A stretch of 64,000 nucleotides of DNA from Plazaster borealis. Taxonomy: Eukaryota; Echinodermata; Asteroidea; Forcipulatida; Labidiasteridae. The stretch is taken from contig CM037472.1 in NCBI GenBank assembly GCA_021014325.1, positions 14,927,063-14,991,062 of the forward strand, given 5' to 3'. The notes beneath the pieces were generated by a model. The model saw only the letters and a program-made list of their open reading frames with translations, had not been told where the DNA came from and made no database searches. The translations under genes and the position numbers were made by a program. Positions 12,882 to 25,651 of the stretch are shown piece by piece; within the stretch, counting starts at the first letter, position 1; each line of letters begins with the position of its first letter.

Positions 12882-13255
12882 TTAAAGGTATCGTACACGT
12901 TTGGTAATGACTCCAAACAAATATTAGCATAAAAACTTACTTGGTAACAAGCAACGGAGAGCTGTTGATAGTATAAAACATTGATGGAAACGACTCCCTC
13001 TGAAGTAACGTAGTTTTTGAGAAAGAGGTAATTTCTCACTAAAATAATAAAAACTTCTTGCAAGAAGTTTTTATTCCTATCTGAAAGCACATAAATTTGT
13101 ACAACAAGGGTGTTTTTTCTTTCATCATTTTCTTGCAACTTCGATGACCAATTGAGCCCAAATTTTCACAGGCTTGTAATTTTATGCATATGTTGGGGTA
13201 CACCAAGTGAGAACACTGGCCTTTGACAATTACCAAACGTGTTCAGTGCCTTTAA
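12882..13255 (-). mobile_element. MITE family A, copy 1
   Basis: TTAAAGGTATCGTACACG to CAGTGCCTTTAA. Type-I centre (AACTTCTTGCAAGAAGTT). Orientation is given relative to the end reading AAAGGCACTGAACACGTTTG. Confidence 0.9.
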
Positions 13256-15848
13256 GAGACTCTTTGTGTCTACTTCTTATACTTGCCATTTGTAATAACA
13301 AATGAATCCGGTCATCAATTATTTCTTATGAACAACTTTATGAAACATGATCCCTGGACCAAACTGTAGCCCAAGCACGAACTTCGGGGGTTAACCAAAT
13401 CTCGTTCTTAATCGAGTAAAATGTCTTATCCCAACAAAGAGTGTGTAACGCGATCCCCAAGCATTAAAACCAAGGTAATTGCAAATGACATCTATTTTGA
13501 CTCATGCTAATTATGTGGGTCGTTATAGTTAAGTATCGGTGACCTCTGGAGGTCAAAGCGACCCGGGCGACATGGGAACTCCTAATAATAACAGTAATGG
13601 TCCTTCACGAGAGAAAGACAACTTGGTGCGGGGGGGGGGACGCAACCCAAAACAGCTCTCAAAAGACGTCCACTAACCATAGAGCATGGTCCTTGCTCCA
13701 TGCACTAACCGAGAAGCAAATCACAACGAGTTCTAGTTTATTGCTCCATGGTTCTACCCATGAAGTTGTCATCATGCCATGCACAATTAGGTCATTTCTA
13801 TACAGGAAGATGCAACAACTTTTACTTCTACACGCTTCTACTTTTCTTGTATTTTTACATTTTTATGTATAAGAGTACAAAGTTGTGTTTCCCATCTTTG
13901 ATATAGAAACCTGTCGTATAGAAACCTCTGATTGAATCATTTTGTGTGTACAGCCAATGAGAAATATATTAACAACGAAAAGCATTTTACAGGATGGGAT
14001 ATAAAGACCGGGCCGGAGGACTGTAGGGACTTCACTTCTAAATCTTTGTTTGGTACACTCTACCGGATATGTTGGCAGTTGGTTGACAGCCCAGCCATGC
14101 CTGGGGGCACTAGGGGCGATGGGGGTCTGTATATCGGCTCCTCGGTGTCCTTAGAATGCCACATGGGTGGGTCGTTGATACCATGGCGCTATCGATGCTG
14201 ATACTGACTTTTCTTGTCATACCGATCGTCTTGGATATCGGTGCCGATGTCTTGGCGGGTGTTTTGGGTTTGCTGGATAAGAAACCTTCACGGCACGTGG
14301 CTGCATGGGGTGTTTGGTGGTGGGGGTGTAGTACCTAGAGAGTCACAGCACACGGCTTTAAACTTTAGCTATACAGGACCTTTGATGTTTTTCAGTGATA
14401 GCAAGGTTATGTCCATTTTTCTGTATGTTGTATTTTCTTTCACGAGAACTGAAAAGACTGGCTCAGTCGTTCTGTTTTGTTGCTAACAGAAATGCCTTTA
14501 ATTTCAAGAACGTATTTGCTGCTATATAATTAATTTCTCATCCATTAGAACGTGAGCTTCAATGTAGGCCTAATAGGTATGGTTCTCTGATATTTTCAGT
14601 TGCAGGTGGTTGCAAACCGACGTTTCAATCGGTTAACTCCATCTTCAGTCAAAGAATGGGCAAGACAAGTTTTAACTGAACAAAATTGTGAATTTATTAC
14701 TGACGCAAATCAAGGGCGCCTTAATAATGAAAATGTCCATAAATGTATTACTTCACAGATACTCGCCTGTTTTTTGTTAACTGAGCCAATGATAATATCA
14801 ATCACAAGACAAAAAGTTACAAAACGATTTTTGGGGTTATACAGCTTCCCGCAAAACCACGGTGTTTCTCGCGAGATCACATCGTTCGGCTCAAAACCAC
14901 ACATTAACACCAATATTTTTTTGTCATACCGTCTTGACGAGCAGTAACTCACGGTCCCCGCGACCACGCTTGACATCTCCTATAATACCGTACCATTTAT
15001 AAATAACTCGTCATTCCGCTATACACACTCATAATCTGCCACACGCGTTTTACAGTCAAGTTGTGTTCCATTAATATCTCGGACTCGATATAATAACGAC
15101 ACTTGTGTCCACCTCGGGCGACCTCGACATCCCATCACGTGCAGTCATGGTGCAGTTGGTTGACCATTTTTTCTCTCTTTCTTTTCTCCCCGATCACCGA
15201 ATTCATTTTATGAGTCCCCTGCGACCTGCCTTTGGTATGTTACTCAAAGCGTTAAGGAAAGTTGGCGTTATCACAAAAGACGTAGAGGGAGTAGGGGAGA
15301 GCCGATGTTGTGGCAACATCAGCGATGCTCTACGTCATGCAGCCGAGATCGTGTAGTTTTCAAGTCACGCGAGGTAGCTTTCAGACGCCAGGCTTGTGTC
15401 TCTGAGGACAGTTCCTTCACATTTCCCCCTTTTTTCTTTCTTTCTTGTTATTTAGCGGGGGTTTTTCTTCAAAAGAGCCTCATTTTGAATCGTCAGCATT
15501 GTCAGCATTCCTGTTTGTTTTTTTCACGTTCATGTGATGTGTGAAGCTCACAAGAGATCGTTGTCAATACGGAGCTAAAAACCCCAGAACAACCGTTAGT
15601 CACAAGCGCAAACAACTGGCGCTGATGGCTTCTTGGTCACCAAATCACACCCAGACCCCCTTCCCCCCTGTACGGAGCCACCCCAAGCATCCAACCCTTC
15701 CTCCCCGGTCCCAACTCACTAAACACCCTCCCCCATGACACCCATTTGACAGGAACGCGGGGTCGTCGACCGTTTCAACTCCCACTAAAACATCGAGTCC
15801 TCCCTTGCAATATCTCTGCCTGGACCGAGGACTGTGGTGGACACTGCA
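13256..15848. other. Intergenic, no confident gene
   Basis: Holds the small ORF at 14183 and a CTGAAGA..GAAAC motif (minus, 14622-14648). Frames at 14600 and 15105 lack recognisable domains. Confidence 0.45.
14183..14338 (+). CDS. Small ORF with signal-peptide-like start
   Basis: ACCATGG context, 51 codons: MALSMLILTFLVIPIVL followed by DIGADVLAGVLGLLDKKPS and a short tail ending in WWWGCST. The first 17-20 residues resemble a signal peptide and KK a dibasic site, so a small secreted peptide is imaginable. There is no conserved motif, and no splice evidence links it to anything. Confidence 0.18.
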   Translation: MALSMLILTFLVIPIVLDIGADVLAGVLGLLDKKPSRHVAAWGVWWWGCST

Positions 15849-16240
15849 TTAAAGGCACTGAACACGTTTGGTAATATTGTCAAAGACCAGTGTTCTCACT
15901 TGGTGTATCCCAACATATTCATAAAATAACAAACCTGTGAAATTTTGGGCTCAATTGGTCATTGAAGTTGCAAGAAAATAATAAAAGAAAAAACACCCTT
16001 GTTGCACAAATTTGTGTGCTTTCCTCAGACGCCTGAGAAAGGCTTCAGGCCTGAAGTCTTTCTCAGATTCAAATATTTTAATGAGAAATTACCTCTTTCT
16101 CAAAAACTACTTTACTTCAGAGGGAGTCGTTTCTCACAATTTTTTGTATACTATCAACAGCTCTCCGTTGCTCGTTACCAAGTAAGTTTTTATGCTAAGA
16201 TATATTTTGAGTAATTACCAAACGTGTACAGTGCCTTTAA
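15849..16240 (+). mobile_element. MITE family A, copy 2 (type-II hairpin)
   Basis: Ends as in the other copies, but the centre is replaced by GCCTGAGAAAGGCTTCAGG / CCTGAAGTCTTTCTCAG, a longer palindrome. Confidence 0.9.
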
Positions 16241-19200
16241 TGCAAGTTGGCGACCATAACAGCAAGTGAACCCCCTTATTTTGATCAGTCCAGTGCTGTG
16301 ATAGAGATCGTACTCATGACGACATGGCACTCATTGGAATGACTTTTCAGAGAGAAGAGAAGAACAACACAATTTTTCGCCTGCTCTCATTTTCTTTTAC
16401 CAATTTCCTTTGCCTCTTGAAAAGCGAAAACAACTCACTTAAGGTAGCACAGTATAATTGGCCTTGAAAAGGGATTTGAGGTAGGTCTATATTCGTTGAT
16501 AAAAAAACTACTTTTTTGTCTACCACTGTCTTGAGACAATAAAACTGCATTTAGAAACAACTCAGGTTTGGGCGGAATTTTGAAAAGTACAGCCCGTTTT
16601 TCAAGTTTCACTTCTTTCTTTTTTTGTGCATAGGAAATAAAGGTAAACAACTAGGCCTACAATTACGGCATGGTTTTTTTTAATTGAGACATGCAAATTT
16701 TTTTATTTTTATGAAAAATACTTTACCTACCACCCTAAAAAATAAGTTCAACTTTTGAAATTCCAAGGCCGAAATATTATTTTATAAATTTCTGGTATTT
16801 CTGGTACTGTTTGGCTCTGACGTAAATGTAGGGCTTGTACACACACTTATAGCAGACATGCCGTCAATGTTTTGAGTTGCATTGTTTGATACGCAAAAAA
16901 AGAACTTTGCCTTTTTAGTCATGCAAATCAAGTCTTGCATTTTCCCGATTTTTTGGGGGTAGAACTTGAAAGACCTATCCCTTTGCAATTGTTACGTATA
17001 TTCATTCCCTCCAGTTTCACTACGCTTCAGCAGACAGTTATTCTTCATTTTTTTCTCGCTAGAATAAAAGAAGCACGCCAAATTGTGGCATGCATTGGTG
17101 ATCATGGCGCCTGCACTCAGCCAACAAATAATACAACCGTGCATGCATTTTTTTCTTTCTTGGATTTATAAAACTCACATATAATTTTCGTACACAAAAC
17201 TACAAAAGCACAAAAACACCCATTTTGTTACAAAAAGCTATAGAAAACATACCGACCCAAAAGAGGAGTCTTAAAAGGGTATTATTTATCTTACATTTTT
17301 CCCGTGGGTGAGTTTACTTCTTCGCACACACAGAGGGAAAAAAAGGTGAGCATAGAGGTTCGCGTGTAATCACAGCGTGCTGCCGCCTATACTACCAGTC
17401 ACAACCTAACGGCGACAGTTGAACAAATCAAATCAAGAAATTACACAGGGCTAATGTAACTCAATTTAGGAACGTAAGAAGGTCCGCCTTGAACACCAAC
17501 AGGGGTGCGAGTTATTTCGGAGACGCAAGGTCATTACTGTTTGAGCATGTGCTCCACACCGTACAACAAAATCCTTGATGTTTTCCCCCTTGTAAATTGT
17601 TGTAATTAAATATTTTTCTTTAAAATAACTTTAGGCCATTTAGGGCCCTAACCCACACTGTGCGTGTGTTTCTTGATAACATATCTCCTTCAAAACTTGA
17701 CAAGATTTTACAAGCCTGTTGGTAGAAACATAGGGCTGAACACGTGTTCATTATAGTCAGAAAGAACAGTTCTTGTCTTTATGGCTTTACCCTACCGGCG
17801 CAGGTATTAAAGGCACAATTCCATGTGAGACCAATACTATTGTAAGTATTGACTTTTAACAAAAGAAGAAAAAGAGAAGTAAAATTCTATACCCCCCATT
17901 TTGACAACTTTTAAAACTTATTAGAATTAAAGCAAGTGAAGGTGCGACTAACCTGGTGAACATTGTGAGATGCCTGTAGACTCCACTCATGGTATCCAAG
18001 GAGAAGACGAATATCCGAAAGAAAACCTCAGCAATCTTGGATGAGAGCAACTTGTTTCAGAGCACCAACTCCAAGCCACACTTAGTGTTACAACTCTGTC
18101 TTGAAGGATGAGCGTCACCTGTAGCTAACTCATGAAGATAATATAGTCTCTTATCGAGTCACTCAGGTCCCATTAGAAAAAAAACCCGAAGCTATATGGT
18201 TTAATATCTACTCAAAAAAATATCATCCATGAATGTTGGCAGAGCACGACTGCTGATCCATCCGTACCAGAGGCCAATTGCGATCCGAATGAGCGTCAGC
18301 CGGCGAGGCCGGTTGCTTTTTAAAGTGTGCCGCTCTTTCTGATGGGGGTGAGTGAGCCCAAACTCGATAACGTTACGCATCCAATGTTGACTGTAAACCA
18401 GCTTCGGCGACGATCAGGCAGTAAACAGGGGGGCCCGGACGGGGCGGCGGATTGGGGAGCGCGTCGACGAGGCTCAGTGACACGGATGCCCGACTGAGAT
18501 TAGTTTGACTTGATTGCAATAGCGCCGAACTGTCGTCGGATTAGCATCTGGGAATTTGGGCATGGAACGCAAAGGGGCCGTTGGTCTCGCTCCCACTCTC
18601 TCTGAGTCTTTCTCCTCCCCCTTTTGTAACTATGCTGTACCGTATGCCAAGTGGAGCTCGTGCTATTAAAGTGTGGACCTTTCGGGAACACACTGACTTA
18701 CAGCATGAATGCGATTGGGCTGATTTTACTGTGGTAGTGGTCTGAGTTGTACACACCTCCATGGACACCTGGTATATTCGAGGAGATGGGGGTACAGTCA
18801 CACCCCTCCTCTTTCGCACCCATTTTCGGAACTAGGCTTAAAAATGAAGCACTATTAATGGTTATAGATTACATGGTAAAAGGTCGAGGACCGAAAACTC
18901 TACATCGGTACCTTAGACAGGTAAATGAAAGAAACACACAAAAAGGGTGCTACAAGGGCGCGACGGATGGGCGTGTCTATTAAACGTGCCACGTGACCTG
19001 CATCTCCCCCTTGGTTATGTTTACTCTTTCACCAGTAATACACACGTACTCAATATCTTATCTTGAAATTCTGATGAGTTTTATAGCAGCCCCTTTTATG
19101 TTGTCTTGTTTAAAAAAAACGTATTATTAATGTTGTACTTTACAGAAAAGACTGATCTTTATCCAACACTGAAGTTCCGGCTGTACATCTCTTCCTTTTG

Positions 19201-19566
19201 GCGTTATAAATAGCGCCACCATGTGGTGATGCAGTGTGAAGTGCATATTATTATCTGTGATTAATATATTCGTACAGTTTTTCTTCTGCAATGATTCTAG
19301 TGTGTAAACTCCTCGCCGACGTTTCGACTGTATTCAGGGAACAATCACCTTGACTTACGCCCCTCTATTCAATATTTCCAAGCAGTGGCTGAAGGGGCAA
19401 GTCCGGTGTATATTTTATTTACAACGGGAATCGCTCTGTAATTCAATCTTGCAATACCTTTTGATTAATACAACAAAAGTTACATCTACTTTGTTTCACC
19501 AACTTTGAATCAAGTCAACCATCAAATAATAAGAAACTCTGCCATTGATAAATTAACCACCCTCCT
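16241..19566. other. Intergenic, no gene seen
   Basis: AT-rich with T-rich tracts. A GC-rich patch with CpGs at 18270-18490 might be a promoter or exon but shows no frame. A GAAACGTCGG motif lies at about 19318-19327 (minus). Confidence 0.45.
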
Positions 19567-19917
19567 TTAAAGGGTGTGTACAACATTGGTAAGAATGAAA
19601 ATATAAACGCTCACAGATTTGCACATAAATCAAATGGTATAAAGAAGGTCATGGTAGAAAACTTCCCTTGAAATAGATTTGCTTGAAATGCCATAGTTTT
19701 TACGAAATGAGTAAAATAATAGTATTTATCCTGCAGGATAAATTCCGATGTTTGAAAAAAAGTTAGAACACAAAAGGGGGTTTTTCACTGTTTTCTCATG
19801 ACTCCGAAGACCAATTTAGCTTAAACTTTCACAGGTTGTTATTTCATGTATATGTTGGGTCACATCGAGTTTGGATACAGGTCTTTGGCAATTACCAATG
19901 TTGTACACACCCTTTAA
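19567..19917. mobile_element. Diverged relative of MITE family A
   Basis: TTAAAGGGTGTGTACAACAT to its complement at 19899-19917, 351 bp. The internal order of blocks follows family A, including a central palindrome (TTTATCCTGCAGGATAAA) and TTTCACAGG..TATGTTGGG, but the sequence is clearly different. Confidence 0.8.
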
Positions 19918-20224
19918 AAAGAAAAAAACAAGTAAATAAATAACGGGCTGTCAAAATTGTCGTCAGTCTTCTCGACAGCCGATCGCTTTCGTTTTGCCCT
20001 TTTTGGTGAGTTTATTTTGGGTGTCGCCTTTCATTCCGGTGATTCCCACCGGTATACTGTCAGTCAATAACCGATGGAAACAACCTGAACGCGGAAACGG
20101 GTGACACCCCACAACGTTCCTCGAAACTCTACCTTCCTGGAAAGTTTTGCGAAATATTCCCTTTCGTTTTATCTGTATCCACACGAAAACGTTTCATAAA
20201 CACTCGTCAAGTCTGAGCTTCTTG

Positions 20225-20597
20225 TTAAAGGCACTGAACACGTTTGGAAATTTTCAAAGACCAGTGTTCTCACTTGGTGTATCCCAACATATGCATAAAA
20301 TAACAAGCCTGTGAAAATTTGGGCTCAATTGGTCATCGAAGTTGCAAGAAAATGATGAAAGAAAAAACACCCTTGTTGTACAAATTTGTGTGCTTTCAGA
20401 TAGGAATAAAAACTTCTTTCAAGAAGTTTGTACTATTTTAGTGAGAAATTACCTCTTTCTCAAAAACTACGTTACTTCAGAGGGAGTCGTTTCCTACAAT
20501 GTTTTATGCTATCAACAGCTCTCCGTTGCTTGTTACCAAGTAAGTTGTTATGCTAATATTTGTTTTGAGTCATTACCAAACGTGTCAGATACCTTTA
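20225..20597 (+). mobile_element. MITE family A, copy 3
   Basis: TTAAAGGCACTGAACACG to CAGATACCTTTA. Type-I centre with one changed base (AACTTCTTTCAAGAAGTT). Confidence 0.9.
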
Positions 20598-21375
20598 GGC
20601 CTAAATAGATAACCCCTTGAAATCTTCCACCACAGTAACAATATAAATATCTTGTTCAAAAGGTCTCTGATTTTGTTTGCGACAGGAAATTTGAGTTCTG
20701 CTTTTTCTTCTGCTTCGACTATATTTTACCCTTTGATTGTTCGGCTGTTAGTGTTACTGCGCCCATAGAATTGTTTACTTATCTTTTGTAGTGTTGATTA
20801 TTTATTTATTTATTATTATTTATTGCAACATCTTTATACAGCATAAAAAGATCAGCAAAAGCTGTTTTACATCACCGTCCTGTTTTACATAAATGGCCAA
20901 CATAAACAAAACTAGAATAAAGATTATTGTGAAAATAACGATGTTGAATGTAATCGCCTTGTTATACATTTTCACAATCCAGTTTAAATGACCAATCAGT
21001 GAGTCATTAACACTAATTTGGTTGTTTGAAAAAAATGATGGCGTGGTAATTTATTTCAGCCTCTCACAATGTTTCATCAAGTTTTCGACATACCAATGTG
21101 GTGAAAAAATATCAATCAACGGAGCTCAAATCCACGCCCCTCCCTCAAGTCACCTACCGTACACGATTGACATAATCCAACGGGTCGTGGGTGAGTTCCA
21201 TCCCCTCTCTTGTGGTTGCGGCATGCTGCCCTACGGGCCCGTGCAGTAAATCCACACCAAAATTGGTGGGTAAAAACAACGTCGAAATTCATACCTCGAT
21301 AGGTGCCAACACCCGCAGCCCGCAGGGAACACACAGATTGTAGGCTGACAAACGCGTTGTGGCACTATCTTGACC
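20598..21375. other. Intergenic with a dispersed repeat tail
   Basis: Bases 20816-20895 share about 80 bp with 41490-41565 (CAACATCTTTATACAG, GATCAGCAAAAGCTGTTTT). The complement of this block looks like a LINE or similar 3' end. Confidence 0.55.
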
Positions 21376-21533
21376 AGGGTCCAATTTCACAGAGCTGTGC
21401 ATTAAGAAGACAATATTGCTAACAAGGTTTTCTGCTAAGCAAAATAAGCAGGATACCAGTCATAGATATCATGTGACATGGTATTTTGGCTGGTTACCAT
21501 TTTCTGGTGAGCAACATTTAGGCAAAACCAGTT
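21376..21533. mobile_element. MITE family C, partial copy
   Basis: GGTCCAATTTCACAGAGCTG at the left end, then CTGCTAAGCA and GGCTGGTTACC as in the 23881 copy; the right terminal repeat is lost. Confidence 0.6.
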
Positions 21534-21924
21534 TAAAACGAGGACTGGAATTGGAAACAACAAACAAAACGACTGCTCATTACGTAGCGCTGAAAATTAT
21601 ACCGAAGTGATGATCTTGAACTTTTTATGTTATCACTCACATTCATAGAAAATAGATTTTAAAATCACAGACCAATTTCAAAAAGGTGAGTGCCGGCACA
21701 CCTAAATAGAAAAGAGTAAACAGCTTTTTAAGTGTATTGTATTTGAAAGTATAAACCATTTACGGGGAAGCGCAAAGTTCTTTAACAAGCTTTATAAGCA
21801 TCATTCATTTAAAAAAATATAATTTAACGAAATGGAAATTAATTAAATATTAAAAAAAGAAGTTATTCAAAGAAGCGTTCGGGTGGTGCCGACAGTGAAC
21901 AGCTTTTAAGTGTCTTATATTAAT

Positions 21925-22016
21925 TTGGGGTTGAACAAAGAAAACTTGACTAGAGCGGGATTTGAACCAACGACCTCCGGTGTGTGCCGGCGCTCTACCA
22001 ACTGAGCTATCTAGCC
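21925..22016 (-). mobile_element. tRNA-derived SINE, copy a
   Basis: A tRNA-like head at 21948-22016: acceptor arms GGCTAGA / TCTAGTC pair over 7 bp, the A box has TAGCTCAGTTGGTAGAGC and the B box GGTTCAAATCC. The anticodon arm is shortened (CCGG..CCGG, 6-nt loop), so it is not a working tRNA. The flank TTTGTTCAACCCCAAATTAA is shared with the copy at 55844, so this is a SINE. Confidence 0.75.
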
Positions 22017-22019
22017 CTA

Positions 22020-23004
22020 TGTTGGCGGTCTCTCTATTTTGTCAATAATATCTTTTTGCTCGGGGTGCCAGTCAGAAGCCATAAAACCGTTATCTGCCGT
22101 GTAGCCAGGGATCACACCCAAGCTTACGATACAACCTGGGAAGCGGCAGCCAGGGGATCACCTTAAGGGGATGCGACTTTTTTAATTTCATTATTTCTGT
22201 CTTATATTAAACAATAAATAAATGGAAACATTTGGTGCGATGTTCTTCATCAAATTTCAGCGTGCTTGATCAGGCCAGAGTGAGCTCTTGCGTAATTATT
22301 CTCATAATTCTGGTGTCCGTAAGCTTACCTGCTGGAGAACAGCCATTAGCCTAGAGGGCGCATGCCTACCATTCTCTTTGCTCACACCAACTTTCAGAAT
22401 GCTGGGAATGCGAATCTCTGCATAGACTGCATAGCCTACTATAGCGATCCCCCCTATACTCCGGCAACTGTGTTATGTGTTTGTTGTGTGTATATAATTC
22501 CCCCGCTAAGACGATGGTTTGGCAGCTCTCTGAATTGCCAACCGCGAAGAATGTTGAATCGTTCCAAGTTCATCTCTAAATTAGCCCATTTGTCTGCTCC
22601 AATAAACTCTGATTGCACAATCTAACAAACTGTCTTGACAGGATGGGTTACGAGTGTCATGAACTTGAACTGAACCTGAACAGGTAAACGGTGACGACTG
22701 TCCGGGGGAAAAAAAACCCCAAAGCAGTTTTGTTTGTCATAGTTTATGTGTCATCTCATTAAAACAATACATATATTTCTGTTCTGAAGTTCTCAATAAG
22801 ATTAGAACGCCGTACAACTACCTGTGAAAATTTTATCAAAATAAGGTGGTCTTGTTTCGGGGGGAATACATCAAATAACGGTCTATTTATAGTCAGGAAC
22901 TTTATGCACGAAGTTGTTTTTGATTTAGCATCGAAATTATCATATTGGATTGTTGCGGGACACTTATATGATGGCAGGATTTTAGGTGATAGCCTGTCAT
23001 CACA
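22020..23004. other. Intergenic, no gene seen
   Basis: Short frames only. Confidence 0.5.
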
Positions 23005-23011
23005 ATGCAGT

Positions 23012-23190
23012 CGAACCAGAGGCCTTTTTTTCCAAACCTCGGCTTAGGCTCCGGCCTCCGGCTCCGGGCTCCGTTTGATAAGTTGAAGCACCGTGGAAAG
23101 GTACCTTTGCTTCCTGATGATGACGGAGCCCCTAATGATGCACGGAGCCCAAGCCGGGGCCGGAGCCCAATCCTAGGTTTTGAAAAGCTC
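23012..23190. mobile_element. GC-rich palindromic element, copy 1
   Basis: AACCTCGGCTTAGGCTCCGG on the left pairs with GCCGGAGCCCAATCCTAGGT on the right. A related copy is at 39419-39561. Confidence 0.6.
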
Positions 23191-23880
23191 CCGATACTGA
23201 GAAGCCAAAGTAGTCTGGCCCCTTGTCACATCATGAGAATCATTAAGGACTATCACTGAACACAAGGAACATGTTCCCATTTTGCATGGTACCTTCTTGG
23301 TGATTAATTTGAGTTTACTCAGTGAAAAACATGTGACGGGGGAACAATTTTCACAATTATTACAGTTCGATCCCCATTTATTCTTGATTCCCAAACTTAA
23401 CAGTTCTGTAGGTTCTCATGGACAACCTGGATGAAACTCTAATCATCATAATTGGGTATTGTTCTTATGCACCCATTACTCCCATCTCTCTCCACTGTAC
23501 TTGACTCTTAATAATGATGGTCGGATCTTGAGAGGCGAGACGCGACTAAGTCCAAACACGAGCTTTTTTCCACTTAGGGAGGCGACTCTTAAAGGAAAGA
23601 GAACATGGTACACTATTGAGCTGACTACAGAAAGTTTCCAAGTTGCAACTTGTCAGATAAATGACAAAAGTGCAAAGACATCCTGAGAAGCACATGTTAT
23701 GTTTTTAATTGGAAGCTAACATATACGTCCCAATAAATTGAACATTTCCAGGGGGACGTTATTTCCTGTATACAAATTTCTTCCAAGGAGGAACTAATAT
23801 ACGCGGTCGTTTTGTTTCAAGATTCTAGAGGCACACTCTCGCTTTCAAATTCAAGGCACAATCGCTTGCCAACCATCTGT

Positions 23881-24045
23881 GCCCAATTTCATAGAGCTGC
23901 TTAAGCAGAAATTATTGCTTAAAAATTGTCTGCTAAGCAGAAATGAGCAGGACATGGTAGTTTGGCTGGTAACCTTATTCTGGTAAGCATAACTTTGTTG
24001 TGCTTAGCTACTTTTTGTGCTTAAGCAGCTCTATGAAATTGGGCC
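23881..24045. mobile_element. MITE family C, complete copy
   Basis: GCCCAATTTCATAGAGCTGC and its complement GCAGCTCTATGAAATTGGGC at the ends, with further paired blocks (CTGCTTAAGC, TAAGCA). Partial copies are at 21376 and 50767. Confidence 0.85.
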
Positions 24046-24868
24046 CAGAACATAACACACAAACTGGTTGGGTCCACAATATCGTAAACCAGTAACAAGT
24101 TAGTACAAGAGTTAGGTCCACGCATGATAGACTTTCCCATCCAAAGTTGGTCATGACAAACGTTTTCCCCCCTCAAATTTTATGTTATAGCCTCGCTTTA
24201 AAACTAATGCGCATTATCGCGTGCCAACGATCTGAACGGTAGAAAGTTTGGTGCCAGCGGATGAAGTGAAAATGATACCGCGGTAGTACGGTGGATTAAA
24301 GGCGATGCGTAGCCCTCGGGGGAGGCCACAAGTTCGGGCAAAAGTACAATCGCGGACTGCGTTCCACAGCTAGCGAATTATTGGAGCGAATGTGTATACA
24401 GCTCCAGTGTATAGAAAGTAATCATTTTCTAATCTGATGTACAAATATTATCACAAATAATTATCACTGAAATGCCAACATTGAAATACTTCCGAGGGTC
24501 CACCTCCAGTATTTAACCCAAAATGTCTACACGGGTTATACTCATGCTCACGACCAATTGGGTTGTTGTTATCTTTTAAGCACCTGTAGGGACATGCAAA
24601 AACATTCACTGACAAACTGGACGTTCATCATACTGTCGGAATCTCTTACCCAGTGCCTGGGGTTTATTTTGTTGCGAATGCAAACGTGGCTATTGATACT
24701 CAATGTAAATATACCCTAAAACGGGACTAGACCAAGCTGTCATACCTGCCTCGATTTTGGTTGCAGTAATTCGATTGAAAAATGGCTGCATCGCGTTAAA
24801 GGTTCACTAATTGCTGCGCTTCTCTTTGGCTTGTGTAAGGTTGACCTACATCGAAACTGATTGAGACA
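24046..24868. other. Intergenic, no gene seen
   Basis: No structure noticed. Confidence 0.45.
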
Positions 24869-25243
24869 TTAAAGGTATCGTACACGTTTGGTAATGACCC
24901 AAAACAAATATTAGCATGAAAACTTACTTGGTAGCAAGCAACGGAGAGCTGTTGATAGTATAAAACATTGTAGGAAACGACACCCTCTGAAGTAACGTAG
25001 TTTTTGAGAAAGAGGTAATTTCTAACTAAAATAATAAAAACTTCTTGCAAGAAGTTTTTATTCCTATCTGAAAGCACACAAATTTGTACAACAAGGGTGC
25101 TTTTTCTTTCATCATTTTCTTGCAACTTCGATGACCAGTTGAGCCCAAAATTTCACAGGCTTGTTATTTTATGCATATGTTGGGATATACACCAAGTGAG
25201 AACACTGGTCTTTGACAATTACCAAACGTGTTCAGTGCCTTTG
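24869..25243 (-). mobile_element. MITE family A, copy 4
   Basis: Type-I centre; ends TTAAAGGTATCGTACACG and CAGTGCCTTTG. Confidence 0.9.
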
Positions 25244-25473
25244 AGCCAACCGTCGTCTGTAAATCACGATGTGCATGCAACTAATCCGTGAACGCTTAGG
25301 GTAAAATGTTATTCAAGTTCCCCATACCTGCCTTTTCTTGTTGAAAAATCTAGCCTGCTGTTTCAGTAAACTTATAATTTAAGCCCACTCTTAGTTGATT
25401 TATAAAGCTTTGCAGATTTAGGCCAAACATATTTGGGGGATGAGTTTACCAAATTGTGCACGGTATCTTTAAC

Positions 25474-25651
25474 CTGAACCACCGCGTTGTCCCCGGTGAT
25501 GGCGCCCGACCCTAGTGGCTTCAATGGGTAGACAGCGGGGGAGGTAATTCCGATAAAGCAACCCAAAGAGAACACAAACAGCGGCGAAGGCTAAAGTTGA
25601 CCGTGGGCGAATTTTGAAGCGCAGTAGAAACTGATACAATTCTATTTTCAT
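25474..25651 (-). CDS. Orphan signal-anchor ORF, possible first exon
   Basis: From ATG at 25651: MKIELYQFLLRFKIRPRS, then hydrophobic TLAFAAVCVLFGLLY, then RNYLPRCLPIEAT... The frame reaches TTCAG|GTTAAAG, a weak donor. A short basic N-terminus followed by one membrane span is the layout of type II Golgi enzymes (glycosyl- or sulfotransferases). No matching downstream exon was found on the minus strand, and a second frame is also open here. Treat as a candidate only. Confidence 0.25.

Noticed and set aside
14600..14947. 115-codon plus-strand frame
   Set aside because: Starts inside a dispersed GAAAC-type repeat motif and has no recognisable domain.
24796..25125. Recurrent 76-120 residue frames starting MQENDERKNTLVVQ on both strands (also 12875, 20342, 31916, 47742)
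   Set aside because: They are translations of the family A inverted-repeat element. The same sequence is non-coding hairpin DNA in ten copies, and frames break at copy-specific mutations.
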